This document shows positions 38,446-47,640 of a stretch of DNA of 64,000 nucleotides, piece after piece. The DNA lies in assembly GCF_004681125.1 (NCBI RefSeq), contig NZ_SIHO01000002.1, forward strand, positions 722,563 through 786,562, in the 5' to 3' direction. The position numbers and the translations under genes were made by a program. Numbering within the stretch: position 1 is the stretch's first letter; each line of letters opens with the position of its first letter. The notes below the pieces were generated by a model that did no database searches, was not told the DNA's origin, and was given only the letters and a program-made list of their open reading frames with translations. This DNA is from Glacieibacterium arshaanense (GTDB lineage Bacteria; Pseudomonadota; Alphaproteobacteria; Sphingomonadales; Sphingomonadaceae).

Positions 38446-39555
38446 ATGACCAGCACCCCGAAGATGAAGCCGTGGATCGATGCGATTCACGCCTATACAC
38501 CCGGCAAGTCGAAGCTCGACGGTATCGCCGAGCCCGTCAAACTGTCGTCGAACGAGAACCCGCTTGGGCCGAGTCCCAAGGCGATTGCCGCGATGGGCGC
38601 GATTGCCGGCCAGGCGCATCGCTACCCCGACGGCGCCTCGGTGGCGCTGCGCGAGGCGATTGCCGGACTGCACGGGCTGGAGGCCGACCGTATTGTCTGC
38701 GGCACCGGGTCGGACGAGATTTTGCAACTGCTGGCGCTCGCCTATGCCGGCGTCGGCGACGAAGTGCTGTTCGCGCGCAACAGCTTCATGGTCTATCCGA
38801 TTGCCGCGCGTCGCGCCGGTGCAACGCCGGTCGAGGCGGCCGACAATGACTATGCGGCCGACGTCGATGCGCTGCTCGCTGCCGTTACGCCGCGCACCCG
38901 CATTGTCTATCTCGCCAACCCCAACAACCCGACCGGCACGCTGATTTCGGGCGCCGAAGTGCGGCGGCTGCACGCCGGGCTGCGCAGCGATATCGTGTTT
39001 GTCTATGACGCGGCGTACGCCGAATACATCGACGATCCGGCGTATGAGACAGGGTTCGAACTGGCGCGCGACCATGACAATGTCATCGTCACGCGGACGT
39101 TTTCGAAGATCTACGGGCTGGCCGCCGAACGCATCGGCTGGGGCTATGGCGCGCCGGGCATCATCGATGCGGTCAACCGCATCCGTGGCCCGTTCAACGT
39201 GCCCAGCGCCGGTGGTGCAGGCGCGCTGGCGGCGATTGCCGACCAGGACTGGATCGCCAAGTGCCGCACGCACAACGCGCAGTGGCGGACGTGGCTGGCG
39301 GGTGAAATTGCCAGCATGGGCAACGCCGGGCTGCGCGCCATTCCGTCGGCGGGCAATTTCATTATGATCGAATTCCCGGAATCAGGGCCGGTGACCGCCG
39401 ACGGCGCCAACACCGCGTTGATGGCGGCGGGCTATCTGGTGCGCTGGTTGCCGGGGCAGGGGTTGGGCCGCTGCCTGCGCATTTCGATCGGCACCGAGGC
39501 CGAAACGCGCGGTGTTGCCGCCGCGCTGCGCGCCTATGTCGAGGGCGCCGCGTAG
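38446..39555 (+). CDS. hisC: histidinol-phosphate aminotransferase
   Basis: A 369-residue class II PLP aminotransferase. The N-terminus has PVKLSSNENPLGPSPKA, PLP-binding K221 lies in TRTFSKIYGLAAERIGWG, and LANPNNPTGT is present. In operon with a TyrA-like dehydrogenase, hisC in alphaproteobacteria commonly also transaminates aromatic amino-acid precursors, so the enzyme may serve histidine and tyrosine/phenylalanine synthesis. hisC's stop directly abuts the tyrA start. Confidence 0.95.
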   Translation: MTSTPKMKPWIDAIHAYTPGKSKLDGIAEPVKLSSNENPLGPSPKAIAAMGAIAGQAHRYPDGASVALREAIAGLHGLEADRIVCGTGSDEILQLLALAYAGVGDEVLFARNSFMVYPIAARRAGATPVEAADNDYAADVDALLAAVTPRTRIVYLANPNNPTGTLISGAEVRRLHAGLRSDIVFVYDAAYAEYIDDPAYETGFELARDHDNVIVTRTFSKIYGLAAERIGWGYGAPGIIDAVNRIRGPFNVPSAGGAGALAAIADQDWIAKCRTHNAQWRTWLAGEIASMGNAGLRAIPSAGNFIMIEFPESGPVTADGANTALMAAGYLVRWLPGQGLGRCLRISIGTEAETRGVAAALRAYVEGAA

Positions 39556-40470
39556 GTGCTGCCCTTCGAACGCGTCGCCATTATCGGCATGGGGCTGATC
39601 GGCTCGTCGCTGGCGCGCGCGGTGCGGGCGCTGATGCCGACGGTGCGCCTGACGGTGCATGACGCCGATGCTGATGTGCGCGCGCGCGTGCTGGCGCTCG
39701 ATCTGGCTGACGATGTTACCGATACAGCGGCGGCAGCAGTGGTCGATGCCGACCTGGTGGTGCTATGCGTGCCGGTGCGCGCGATGCGGGCGATTGCCGA
39801 AAGCTTCGCTGCGGATTTGAGCCCCGGCGCGGTGGTGTCCGACGTCGGTTCGGTCAAGGGCCAGGTGCTGACCGACCTTGGCGCGGTGCTGCCCAAGGGT
39901 GTCGCGCTGGTGCCGGCGCATCCGGTCGCGGGCACCGAAAAATCGGGGCCTGACGCAGGCTTTGCGACGCTGTTCGCCAACCGCTGGTGCATCCTGACGC
40001 CGGGGCCCGACGCCGATCCTGCGGCGGTGGCGCGCGTCGATGCGTTCTGGACGCGGCTCGGCGCCAATGTCGAAACAATGACGCCGGCGCACCATGACAT
40101 GGTGCTCGCGGTGACCAGCCATTTGCCGCATCTGATCGCCTATTCGATCGTCGGCACCGCGTCGGATCTGGAGGGCGTGACAAGCTCCGAAGTCATCAAA
40201 TATTCCGCGGGCGGCTTCCGCGACTTCACCCGCATCGCGGCGAGCGACCCGGTGATGTGGCGCGACGTGTTCCTGACCAACAAGGACGCGGTGCTCGACG
40301 TGCTGCAACGCTTCAGCGAGGATTTGACCGCACTGCAACGCGCCATCCGCTGGGGCGACGGTGAGTTCCTGGAGGCGCTGTTCACGCGCACCCGTGCGGT
40401 GCGCCGCACCATCATCGATGCCGGGCAAGACACCGACGCCGACGACTTCGGCCGCCCGCACGGGAGTTGA
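39556..40470 (+). CDS. prephenate/arogenate dehydrogenase
   Basis: A 304-residue cyclohexadienyl dehydrogenase (TyrA family). The NAD(P) fold is ERVAIIGMGLIGSSLARAV, followed by SDVGSVKGQV, VPAHPVAGTEKSG and a C-terminal helical dimer domain. Makes the tyrosine precursor from prephenate or arogenate. Starts with GTG at 39556 immediately after the hisC TAG, so translation is coupled. Whether it prefers prephenate or arogenate is not visible. Confidence 0.93.
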   Translation: MLPFERVAIIGMGLIGSSLARAVRALMPTVRLTVHDADADVRARVLALDLADDVTDTAAAAVVDADLVVLCVPVRAMRAIAESFAADLSPGAVVSDVGSVKGQVLTDLGAVLPKGVALVPAHPVAGTEKSGPDAGFATLFANRWCILTPGPDADPAAVARVDAFWTRLGANVETMTPAHHDMVLAVTSHLPHLIAYSIVGTASDLEGVTSSEVIKYSAGGFRDFTRIAASDPVMWRDVFLTNKDAVLDVLQRFSEDLTALQRAIRWGDGEFLEALFTRTRAVRRTIIDAGQDTDADDFGRPHGS

Positions 40471-40479
40471 GGCGGCGCG

Positions 40480-41454
40480 CTAGCGCCGCAACACCGGGCA
40501 CGGCGGTTGCTGGCCGCGTACAGGGCGTGTCTCCCAGCCCGCCGGCGGTTCGCCCAGCGTCACCACGCCGCCCTGCACCGTCACCGGCATCCGCACCGCG
40601 ACACGCAGGCGCTTTTCGGGCGGGGCGGGGGTGCCGGCGAACGCGGCACGCAGCATATGCGGGCAAACCGTCGTCACCGTGCCGGCAATCGCCAGCCGGC
40701 CGCCCTGCGGCACCGCGCTGCCGCTGGCGCTGAGCACTTCTCCGGTGGCGTCGGTCAGCGTCAATGCGGTCAGTTCGACCGTGCCGCGTTGCGCCCAGCC
40801 GGCATAGCTGCGGACCAGCGCGCTGCCGGTGGCATTGAAGTCGGCGGTCAAGGTCAGCGGGTCGCCGCCGCCGAGTTTGGCGCCCGCGCCCTTGAGCACG
40901 AATTGCGCGACGGGGGCGGCGGTGGGGGCGGCGCCCTCGGTTTTGGCGGGGGTCATCTCGCGTAGGTGGAGCTCGAAGCTGTCGGCAGTCAGCGGTACAG
41001 GCAGCAGGCCGATGGTGAGCGTTGCGTTATCGAAGTGCGTCGAGAGCCGTGCCAGCCGCTTGCCGTCAAGTCGCAGGCTGGCACTGCCGAGCGGGGCCGA
41101 CAGCGCGATGCTGGCGTCGGCGAGCGGTGGCACCGCGACGGCAAAGCGTGGTTGCTTGAACGCCAGCACCGTCAGATCGGGCTGCCATGGACCGCGGTTG
41201 AGTACCGCCACCTCGGCACTGGCAGTGGCGCGCAAGCCGGGGCTGTCGTGGCGCAGCGCTGGTGCCTTGATCTGGTCTTCGAGGCGGTAGGGAAAGCCGC
41301 TGACCTCGGTGGTCGCATCGGGCATCACCGCACGAATGTCATCGGCGAAACGGTCGCGGAAGCCGCTCCACATCAACCAATAGGCGCCAATGCCAAGCAC
41401 CAGCGGCACCAGCGTCAGCCACAACGGGAAACGACGTTTAGTAGGCGTATTCAT
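40480..41454 (-). CDS. DUF2125 domain-containing membrane-anchored protein
   Basis: A 324-residue protein with an N-terminal membrane anchor (FPLWLTLVPLVLGIGAYWLMW) and a large periplasmic beta-rich domain, with Gly/Ala/Leu-rich repeats such as SAPLGSASLRLDG. This is the DUF2125 pattern of alphaproteobacteria, function unknown, possibly an envelope or lipid-transfer role. Its start shares one base with the plsC stop, completing the leftward envelope operon. Confidence 0.8.
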   Translation of the reverse strand: MNTPTKRRFPLWLTLVPLVLGIGAYWLMWSGFRDRFADDIRAVMPDATTEVSGFPYRLEDQIKAPALRHDSPGLRATASAEVAVLNRGPWQPDLTVLAFKQPRFAVAVPPLADASIALSAPLGSASLRLDGKRLARLSTHFDNATLTIGLLPVPLTADSFELHLREMTPAKTEGAAPTAAPVAQFVLKGAGAKLGGGDPLTLTADFNATGSALVRSYAGWAQRGTVELTALTLTDATGEVLSASGSAVPQGGRLAIAGTVTTVCPHMLRAAFAGTPAPPEKRLRVAVRMPVTVQGGVVTLGEPPAGWETRPVRGQQPPCPVLRR

Positions 41455-42134
41455 CAGTTGAGCTGGTTGATCGCGGCGTGGATCTGCGCCTCGATATCCT
41501 CGCGCTTCAGGCCTGGCGCGATGGCCGGCAGGAAGCGGATGGTGATCGTGCCGGGGTGCTTGACCAACCCCTTTGGCCAGCACTTTCCCGAATCGAGCGC
41601 CACCGGCACCACCGGCACCTTGAGCATCTTGTAGAGCCCGGCGAACCCGGATTGGAGCTTGGGCTGGTCACCGACAGCAGTGCGCGTGCCTTCGGGGAAA
41701 ATCACGATCGGCCGGTCCTGCGCCAACGCACTGCGCGCCGCCGCCATCATCGCGCGCAAGGCGGATGCCGACCCGGCGCGGTCGACCGGGATGGTGCCGT
41801 GCTTGGCCGCGACAAAGCCCCAGAACGGGATCTTGTGGAGCTCGGCCTTCATCACTACGGCCGGGTTGTCGAACAGCCACAGCGTCAGGATCGCCTCGAA
41901 CCCGGCCTGGTGCTTCATCGCGACGATGACGCCGTTCTGCGGCACCTCGCCCTCGACGATCAGCTTGATACCCATCAGGTTGGTCGCGCACCAGTAGAAC
42001 CAGCGCGACCAGAATTTCGAGCCCCAGACCAGCGCCGCAGGCGAAATCAGCGCACCGGCGGCAGCCGCCAGCACCGTCGGCACCGAGCCGATGTAGAAGA
42101 CGATGGTGAACAGCAGCGACCGTAACCAGTTCAT
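41454..42134 (-). CDS. plsC: 1-acyl-sn-glycerol-3-phosphate acyltransferase
   Basis: A 226-residue membrane acyltransferase that makes phosphatidic acid. The N-terminus has membrane segments, then the catalytic HxxxxD-type motif occurs as KHQAGFE (His, four residues, Glu rather than the common Asp), and VIFPEGTRT. Substitution of Asp by Glu is seen in the LPAAT relatives and should be kept in mind. Placed between the YdcF-like and DUF2125 genes by 4-base and 1-base overlaps. Confidence 0.9.
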   Translation of the reverse strand: MNWLRSLLFTIVFYIGSVPTVLAAAAGALISPAALVWGSKFWSRWFYWCATNLMGIKLIVEGEVPQNGVIVAMKHQAGFEAILTLWLFDNPAVVMKAELHKIPFWGFVAAKHGTIPVDRAGSASALRAMMAAARSALAQDRPIVIFPEGTRTAVGDQPKLQSGFAGLYKMLKVPVVPVALDSGKCWPKGLVKHPGTITIRFLPAIAPGLKREDIEAQIHAAINQLN

Positions 42135-42727
42135 CGGGCAATTCCCAGCTTGAGCACGACCCAGCGCAACAGCAGCTTGTTATACTCGCGCGCGACGCGG
42201 GCGGCAGCCGGTTCATTGGGCACAGCATCAGTCACGATGACAATATTGGCGGGCAGTTGCGCGCGCAGTTCGAGTTCGGCGCGGCGCATGTGCCAGGCGC
42301 TGGTCACCAGCCGCAGCGAATGGAAATCGTTCGCGGCGATCCAGTCGGTGGTCTCCGCGGCGTTCGAGCGCGTGTCGACGGCGCTGTAGCCAAGGTCGAC
42401 GTGGCTGGCGAGCAGCCGACGGTTGGCGATGCGCGCTGCCGCATCGAGGCTGTGGCCATCGATATCGGAGTCGAGCGTCGCCGCGAGCTCGGCGCGCGTC
42501 ACCGCCTCGCCTACCCCCGACACCAGCATGCGCTTGGCCGAGCCGGCCTGCATGACCGCGACGCCGCGTGCCAGACGGCCCGGCCCGCCGGTCAGTACGA
42601 CCACGGCATCGGTCGCGACCGCCAGCGGCGTTGCTTCGGGAAGCGTCGCGGTGAACAACACGAACCCCGTCAGCCACGCCAGCGTCGCGACGGCACCGGC
42701 GCGCACCAACAGTCCGGTGGTGCTCAC
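42131..42727 (-). CDS. YdcF/SanA-like DUF218 envelope protein
   Basis: A 198-residue protein with an N-terminal membrane segment (GAVATLAWLTGFVLFTAT) and a DUF218 domain: AVVVLTGGPGRLARGVAVMQ, then SNAAETTDWIA and HMRRAELELR. DUF218 proteins such as ElyC and SanA act in envelope or peptidoglycan-precursor homeostasis. Overlaps mltG upstream and plsC downstream by 4 bases each. Confidence 0.85.
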   Translation of the reverse strand: MSTTGLLVRAGAVATLAWLTGFVLFTATLPEATPLAVATDAVVVLTGGPGRLARGVAVMQAGSAKRMLVSGVGEAVTRAELAATLDSDIDGHSLDAAARIANRRLLASHVDLGYSAVDTRSNAAETTDWIAANDFHSLRLVTSAWHMRRAELELRAQLPANIVIVTDAVPNEPAAARVAREYNKLLLRWVVLKLGIAR

Positions 42728-43719
42728 ATTTCACCCCGCGACCGGCGCAGCACATACCATTTCGCGACATTGGCATTGTGTTCGGCGAGCGTGGTCGCAA
42801 ACACATGGCCGCCGCTGCCATCGGCGACGAAATACAGCGCCTTGGTCGGTTCGGGATCGAGCACCGCGGCAATCGATGCACGCCCCGGATTGGCAATTGG
42901 CCCCTTCGGCAGCCCGGCGCGCGCATAGGTGTTGTAGCCATTATCGGCATCGAGCTCGGAGCGCTTGATGCGGCGGCCGAGCGGCTTGCCCTGGGTGATC
43001 GGGTAGATGACCGTCGGGTCGGCATCCAGCTTCATGCCAATCCGCAGCCGGTTCGAATAGACGCCGGCGATCATCCGGCGCTCGCTCGCCTTGCCGGTTT
43101 CCTTCTCGACGATCGATGCCAGAATCACCGCCTCCTCGGGCGTCTTGACGACGCTCAATGCGGTGCGCTTGGGCCAGAGTTCAGCGAGCGTGCGCTTCAT
43201 TGCCGCCTGCATCGTCGTGACCGCATCGGCGCGCGGACTGCCGTTGGCGAAATGATAGGTGTCAGGCAGTACCGAGCCTTCGGCTGGCACCGCGATATCG
43301 CCGGTCAGGTCTTCGTTACCACGCAGCCGTTCGGCGACCATCACCGACGGCCAGCCTTCGGGAATTGTCACGCGCGTTGTCGCCACCCGCCCCGACTGCA
43401 GCATCGACAAAATGCCGCCATAGCCCAGCCCCTTGGGGATTGCGTAGCTGCCGGCCTGCACGCCGCGGCCGCCGCCGACCGCCCGCGCCATCGCCACGAA
43501 CAGCGCGGGTTGCTCGACCAGTCCCGCGTCCTCAAGCTGTGCGGCGGCCTGCCGCAAACTCGCGCCCGCCGGCACCTCGACTGTCACCAGCGGCGCCCCC
43601 GCTGGCGAGCGCGCTGACCAGCGTTGCGCGGCGAAACCGGCACCGATGACCAGCAGCAGCGCCGCAATCAGCGCCCACCATGCCAGTGGCGAGCGCTTCG
43701 GTTTTCCGGGCGCGACCAT
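42724..43719 (-). CDS. mltG: endolytic transglycosylase MltG
   Basis: A 331-residue membrane-anchored murein enzyme, proposed terminase of glycan strand growth. N-terminal helix WWALIAALLLVIGAGFAA, a LysM-like part, and the YceG catalytic region with ILASIVEKETGKASERR, where the Glu is the likely catalytic residue. Located downstream of fabF on the same strand, but a palindromic repeat pair lies in between, so co-transcription is uncertain. Confidence 0.95.
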   Translation of the reverse strand: MVAPGKPKRSPLAWWALIAALLLVIGAGFAAQRWSARSPAGAPLVTVEVPAGASLRQAAAQLEDAGLVEQPALFVAMARAVGGGRGVQAGSYAIPKGLGYGGILSMLQSGRVATTRVTIPEGWPSVMVAERLRGNEDLTGDIAVPAEGSVLPDTYHFANGSPRADAVTTMQAAMKRTLAELWPKRTALSVVKTPEEAVILASIVEKETGKASERRMIAGVYSNRLRIGMKLDADPTVIYPITQGKPLGRRIKRSELDADNGYNTYARAGLPKGPIANPGRASIAAVLDPEPTKALYFVADGSGGHVFATTLAEHNANVAKWYVLRRSRGEM

Positions 43720-43750
43720 TGCTAGTTACAGCAAGACGGAGGGAAGCGAA

Positions 43751-43871
43751 GGGCCTCCGGCGGGCAGGGCCGCAAGCCCTGCACCCGAATGTTGGGCATA
43801 GCCCTGTGGGTGCGTATCGAGCGCATCGAAACTAATGGGTGCAGGGCCAAGGCCCTGCCCGCCGGAGGCTC
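43751..43871. repeat. palindromic repeat pair, copy F
   Basis: Arms 43751-43787 and 43837-43871 with inner stems CAGGGC/GCCCTG (loop CGCAA) and CAGGGCC/GGCCCTG (loop AA). It abuts fabF by about 11 bases. Confidence 0.9.
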
Positions 43872-43882
43872 TTTCCCCATCC

Positions 43883-45145
43883 CTAGACCGCGCGCATCAC
43901 CAGCGTCGCGTTGGTGCCGCCGAAGCCGAAGCTGTTGTTGAGCACGGCCTTGATCTTGCGCGTCTTGGCGACATGCGGGACGAGGTCGACGCCAATGCAA
44001 CCGTCCGACGGATTGTCGAGGTTGAGCGTCGGCGGTGCGACCTGGTCGCGCAGTGCCAGCAGGCAGAAGATGCTTTCGACAGCGCCGGCGCCACCAAGCA
44101 AATGGCCGATGGCGGACTTGGTCGACGACATCGACACGGTTTCGATCGCCGAGCCGAACAGCCGGCGCACCGCGCCGAGTTCGAGCTCGTCGCCCATCGG
44201 TGTCGAGGTGCCGTGCGCGTTGATATAGTCGATGTCCGACGGGTCGAGCCCGGCCTTGCGCAGCGCCATCTGCATCGAACGGAATGCGCCCGAGCCTTCG
44301 GGGTGCGGCGCGGTGACGTGATAGGCGTCGCCGGTCAGGCCGTAGCCGATGACTTCGCCGTAGATCTTGGCGCCGCGCGCCTTGGCGCGTTCATATTCCT
44401 CGAGCACCACCATGCCGGCGCCTTCGCCCATGACGAAGCCGTCGCGGTCCTTGTCGTACGGGCGCGAGGCCTTTTCGGGGGTGGCGTTGAAGCCGGTGGA
44501 CAGCGCGCGTGCCTGTGCGAAACCGGCGATGCCGATCGGGCAGATCGCACCTTCGGCGCCGCCGGCGACCATGACATCGGCGTCATCCATGGCGATCAGC
44601 CGTGCGGCATCGCCGATGGCATGCGCGCCGGTCGAGCAGGCGGTGACGACGGCATGGTTGGGCCCCATCAGGCCATATTTGATCGAAACCTGACCCGAAA
44701 TCAGGTTGATCAGCCGGCCGTGGACGAAGTGTGGGCTAACGCGGCGCGGGCCGCGTTCGAACAGCACGATCGATTCCTTTTCGATACCGGGCAGGCCGCC
44801 GATGCCCGAACCCATCAGCACACCGGCGCGGTAGCGTTCTTCCTCGCTCATGTCGGTCAGCCCGGCATCTTCGAGCGCCTGGCTGGCGGCGTCGATGCCG
44901 TAGATGATGAACGGATCGACCTGGCGCTGGACCTTGTGATCGACGCGGAGGTCGGCGTCGAAGGTTTCGCCGCTCCCATCACCGCGCAGCACTTCGCAGG
45001 CAATCGTGCAGGCATAGTCGCTGGCGTCGAAGCGGGTGATCTGGCGCGCGCCGGACTTGGAGGCGAGGATGTTCGCCCAGGTGCGCTCGACGCTGGCCCC
45101 CAGCGGTGTGACCATGCCCAGTCCGGTTACGACGACGCGGCGCAT
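43883..45145 (-). CDS. fabF: beta-ketoacyl-ACP synthase II
   Basis: A 420-residue condensing enzyme that elongates acyl-ACP with malonyl-ACP. The active-site Cys lies in VVTACSTGAHAIG, with histidines in INAHGTSTPMGD and KSAIGHLLGGAG. The start MRRVVVTGLGMVTPLG at 45145 is chosen over a longer frame. It follows acpP by 200 bases that hold a terminator, so it may have its own promoter. Confidence 0.97.
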   Translation of the reverse strand: MRRVVVTGLGMVTPLGASVERTWANILASKSGARQITRFDASDYACTIACEVLRGDGSGETFDADLRVDHKVQRQVDPFIIYGIDAASQALEDAGLTDMSEEERYRAGVLMGSGIGGLPGIEKESIVLFERGPRRVSPHFVHGRLINLISGQVSIKYGLMGPNHAVVTACSTGAHAIGDAARLIAMDDADVMVAGGAEGAICPIGIAGFAQARALSTGFNATPEKASRPYDKDRDGFVMGEGAGMVVLEEYERAKARGAKIYGEVIGYGLTGDAYHVTAPHPEGSGAFRSMQMALRKAGLDPSDIDYINAHGTSTPMGDELELGAVRRLFGSAIETVSMSSTKSAIGHLLGGAGAVESIFCLLALRDQVAPPTLNLDNPSDGCIGVDLVPHVAKTRKIKAVLNNSFGFGGTNATLVMRAV

Positions 45146-45265
45146 TGGCGCTTCCTTTCGTTGGTGGCGGCAAACCCTGCCGCCAGCGGGCGCTGTCTGG
45201 CCCATAATTCATACTGCCAGCGCTTGCGGACAAGCGCCAAAGAAAACCGTTTCGGAGCCGGTGCC

Positions 45266-45302
45266 AAACAAAACGGCTCCCCGGCGTGTGCGGAGAGCCG
45301 TC
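45266..45302 (-). terminator. intrinsic terminator after acpP
   Basis: On the minus strand the stem ACGGCTCTCCG pairs with CGGGGAGCCGT around CACACGC (one wobble) and is followed by TTTTGTTT. It lies about 45 bases beyond the acpP stop and fits a partial terminator between acpP and fabF. Confidence 0.8.
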
Positions 45303-45345
45303 TTGGCAGGTCGATGATCAAGCTGATCTTCCCGGCGCGCGCGGC

Positions 45346-45585
45346 TCAGGCCGCGGCGTTTGCCTCGATGAAGCCGATCGCGTCCTTGACGGTCAGGATC
45401 TTCTCGGCTGCATCGTCGGGGATTTCGACGCCGAATTCTTCTTCGAACGCCATCACCAGCTCGACAGTGTCGAGGCTGTCGGCACCGAGATCGTCGATGA
45501 AGCTCGATTCGGTCGTGACCTTGTCGGCTTCGACGCCGAGGTGCTCGACGACAATCTTCTTAACGCGGTCTGCGATGTCGCTCAT
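45346..45585 (-). CDS. acpP: acyl carrier protein
   Basis: A 79-residue acidic carrier. The phosphopantetheine serine is S37 in [11 protein letters not shown], with the usual [16 protein letters not shown] helix. In operon with fabD and fabG upstream; a terminator follows. Highly expressed in all bacteria, consistent with its strong ribosome-binding site (GGAACGAGC). Confidence 0.98.
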   Translation of the reverse strand: MSDIADRVKKIVVEHLGVEADKVTTESSFIDDLGADSLDTVELVMAFEEEFGVEIPDDAAEKILTVKDAIGFIEANAAA

Positions 45586-45716
45586 GCTCGTTCCTTCCGA
45601 AATTGGCTGACCTTGGCTGGCGCCGCGGTGCCCCTGTTTTGTGTCCCCCTAGCCGATAGCCGCGCTAGCGCGTCGTGGCAAGTGGTTGGGCGCGGCGCGC
45701 GGGCTTTCACCCCTTG

Positions 45717-46457
45717 CTAAATCATCGCCATCCCGCCGTTGACGTGTAGCGTCTGGCCGGTGACATACGCCGCCTCGCGCGACGCCAGATAGACCACGGC
45801 AGCGGCGATATCGGCACCTTCGCCGAGCCGGCCGGCGGGAATCCGTGTCGTCAGGGCTTCCTTCTGCGCTTCGGGCAGCACGTCGGTCATCGGCGAAGTG
45901 ATGAAGCCGGGCGCGACGCAATTGACGGTGACGTTGCGGCTGGCGACTTCCTGCGCCAGCGCCTTTGACATGCCGATGAGGCCAGCCTTCGACGCGGCAT
46001 AATTGACCTGCCCCGGATTGCCGGTGACTCCGACGACCGAAGTCACCGAGATGATGCGGCCGTGGCGCGCCTTCATCATCGGGCGCAGCGCGGCGCGGGC
46101 AAGGCGGAAGGCGGCTTCAAGATTGACGCGGATGACGGTGTCCCATTCCTCGTCCTTCATGCGCATCGCGAGGTTGTCGCGCGTTACGCCGGCATTGTTG
46201 ACGAGAATGTCAAGCGACCCGAGCGCTTCGACCGCGCGACCGACGAGCGCATCCACCGCCGCCGCGTCGGACAGGTCGCAGGCGAGCACCACCGACCCCG
46301 GCAGCTCGGCGGCGAGCGCCTCGAGCGGTGCGACGCGCGTCCCCGACAGCGCGACGCGCGCGCCCTGGGCGGCGAGGCCGCGCGCGATGGCGGAACCCAG
46401 CCCGCCGCTGGCGCCGGTGACGAGTGCGGTCATGCCGGTCAAATCGAACATGGTCAT
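45717..46457 (-). CDS. fabG: 3-oxoacyl-ACP reductase
   Basis: A 246-residue short-chain dehydrogenase using NADPH to reduce 3-ketoacyl-ACP. The coenzyme loop is TGASGGLGSAIARG, with NNAG (in LVNNAGVTRDNL) and the catalytic set S...YAASK (VNYAASKAGLIG). The start MTMFDLTG at 46457 overlaps the fabD stop (ATGA), so translation is coupled. Confidence 0.97.
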   Translation of the reverse strand: MTMFDLTGMTALVTGASGGLGSAIARGLAAQGARVALSGTRVAPLEALAAELPGSVVLACDLSDAAAVDALVGRAVEALGSLDILVNNAGVTRDNLAMRMKDEEWDTVIRVNLEAAFRLARAALRPMMKARHGRIISVTSVVGVTGNPGQVNYAASKAGLIGMSKALAQEVASRNVTVNCVAPGFITSPMTDVLPEAQKEALTTRIPAGRLGEGADIAAAVVYLASREAAYVTGQTLHVNGGMAMI

Positions 46458-47389
46458 AGTCCTTTCGCGAGAGCTTCGATGCTGTCCATGTCGCCGGCGT
46501 GTTCGACTTGCAGCTCGGGGGTGATGCGCTTGATCATCGGGCCGACGACCTTGCCGCCGAGTTCGACGAAGCATTCGGTGCCGAGTTCGGCCATCGCCAG
46601 CACCGATTCGCGCCAGCGCACCATGCCGGTGACCTGCTCGACCAGCAGCCCGCGGATGGTGTCGGGGTCGCTGACCGGTGCGGCGGTGACATTGGCGACA
46701 AGCGGCACGAACGGGCCGTTCAAGGCGGCGGTGGCGAGCGCCGTCGCCATCGCATCGGCGGCGGGCTGCATCAGCGCGCAATGGAACGGCGCCGAAACCG
46801 GCAGCAGCATGCCGCGCTTGACGCCCAAGGTCTTGGCGATCTCGATAGCGCGTTCGACGGCGGCCTTATGGCCCGAAATCACAACCTGGCCGGGGGCGTT
46901 GTCGTTGGCGACGGTGCAGGTTTCGCCCTGCGCGGCGTCGCGCGACGCGGCTTCGGCCTGTTCGAGGCTGGCGCCGAGCAATGCCGCCATCGCGCCGACA
47001 CCGACGGGGACGGCGGCCTGCATCGCGGTGCCGCGCAGCTTGAGCAGCCGCGCCGTGTCGGCGAGGCTGAGCGCGCCCGCCGCGCACAGCGCGCTATATT
47101 CGCCGAGGCTGTGACCGGCGACATAAGCCGCCTTGTCGGCGAGCCGGAACCCGTCGCTTTCGAGCACGCGCAGCACCGCGATGCTCAGCGCCATGATCGC
47201 GGGCTGGGCGTTGGCGGTCAGCTGCAGCGCATCCTCGGGGCCATCGAACATCAACGCCGACAGCTTCTGGTTCAGCGCGTCATCGACTTCCTCGAACGTC
47301 GCGCGCGCCACCGGGCTGGCGGCGGCGAGCGCCTTGCCCATGCCGACGACCTGGCTGCCTTGCCCTGGAAACACAAAAGCCCTGCGCAT
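46454..47389 (-). CDS. fabD: malonyl CoA-ACP transacylase
   Basis: Loads malonyl groups from CoA onto ACP, starting the fatty-acid cycle. The nucleophile is S94 in GHSLGEYSALCAAG, with the partner His later in SAPFHCALM, and the start is MRRAFVFPGQGSQVVGMG. A GTG one codon upstream (47392) is an alternative start. It heads the leftward fabD-fabG-acpP run, divergent from the TPR protein. Confidence 0.97.
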   Translation of the reverse strand: MRRAFVFPGQGSQVVGMGKALAAASPVARATFEEVDDALNQKLSALMFDGPEDALQLTANAQPAIMALSIAVLRVLESDGFRLADKAAYVAGHSLGEYSALCAAGALSLADTARLLKLRGTAMQAAVPVGVGAMAALLGASLEQAEAASRDAAQGETCTVANDNAPGQVVISGHKAAVERAIEIAKTLGVKRGMLLPVSAPFHCALMQPAADAMATALATAALNGPFVPLVANVTAAPVSDPDTIRGLLVEQVTGMVRWRESVLAMAELGTECFVELGGKVVGPMIKRITPELQVEHAGDMDSIEALAKGL

Positions 47390-47640
47390 CACTCACTCCC
47401 CTTGGGGCCGGTTGTGCCGGCGCCATCTCTTCGGTTCACGCTGCGGGCGATAAGGCAATCGGCCCGCCGCTGGCAACAATCGTCCGCTATCGGCAACATT
47501 GTTCCTTTAACCCGCGCGCCGGCTTTCTGCCATTTGGGTTTGCGCGCGACGAATGATTCGATAATGTCGCCCCGTTCATCAACCGGCCACACGCGGGCGG
47601 GTAGAGTCGATTTGTCTTTTTCAAACCCAAGAGGAACATC

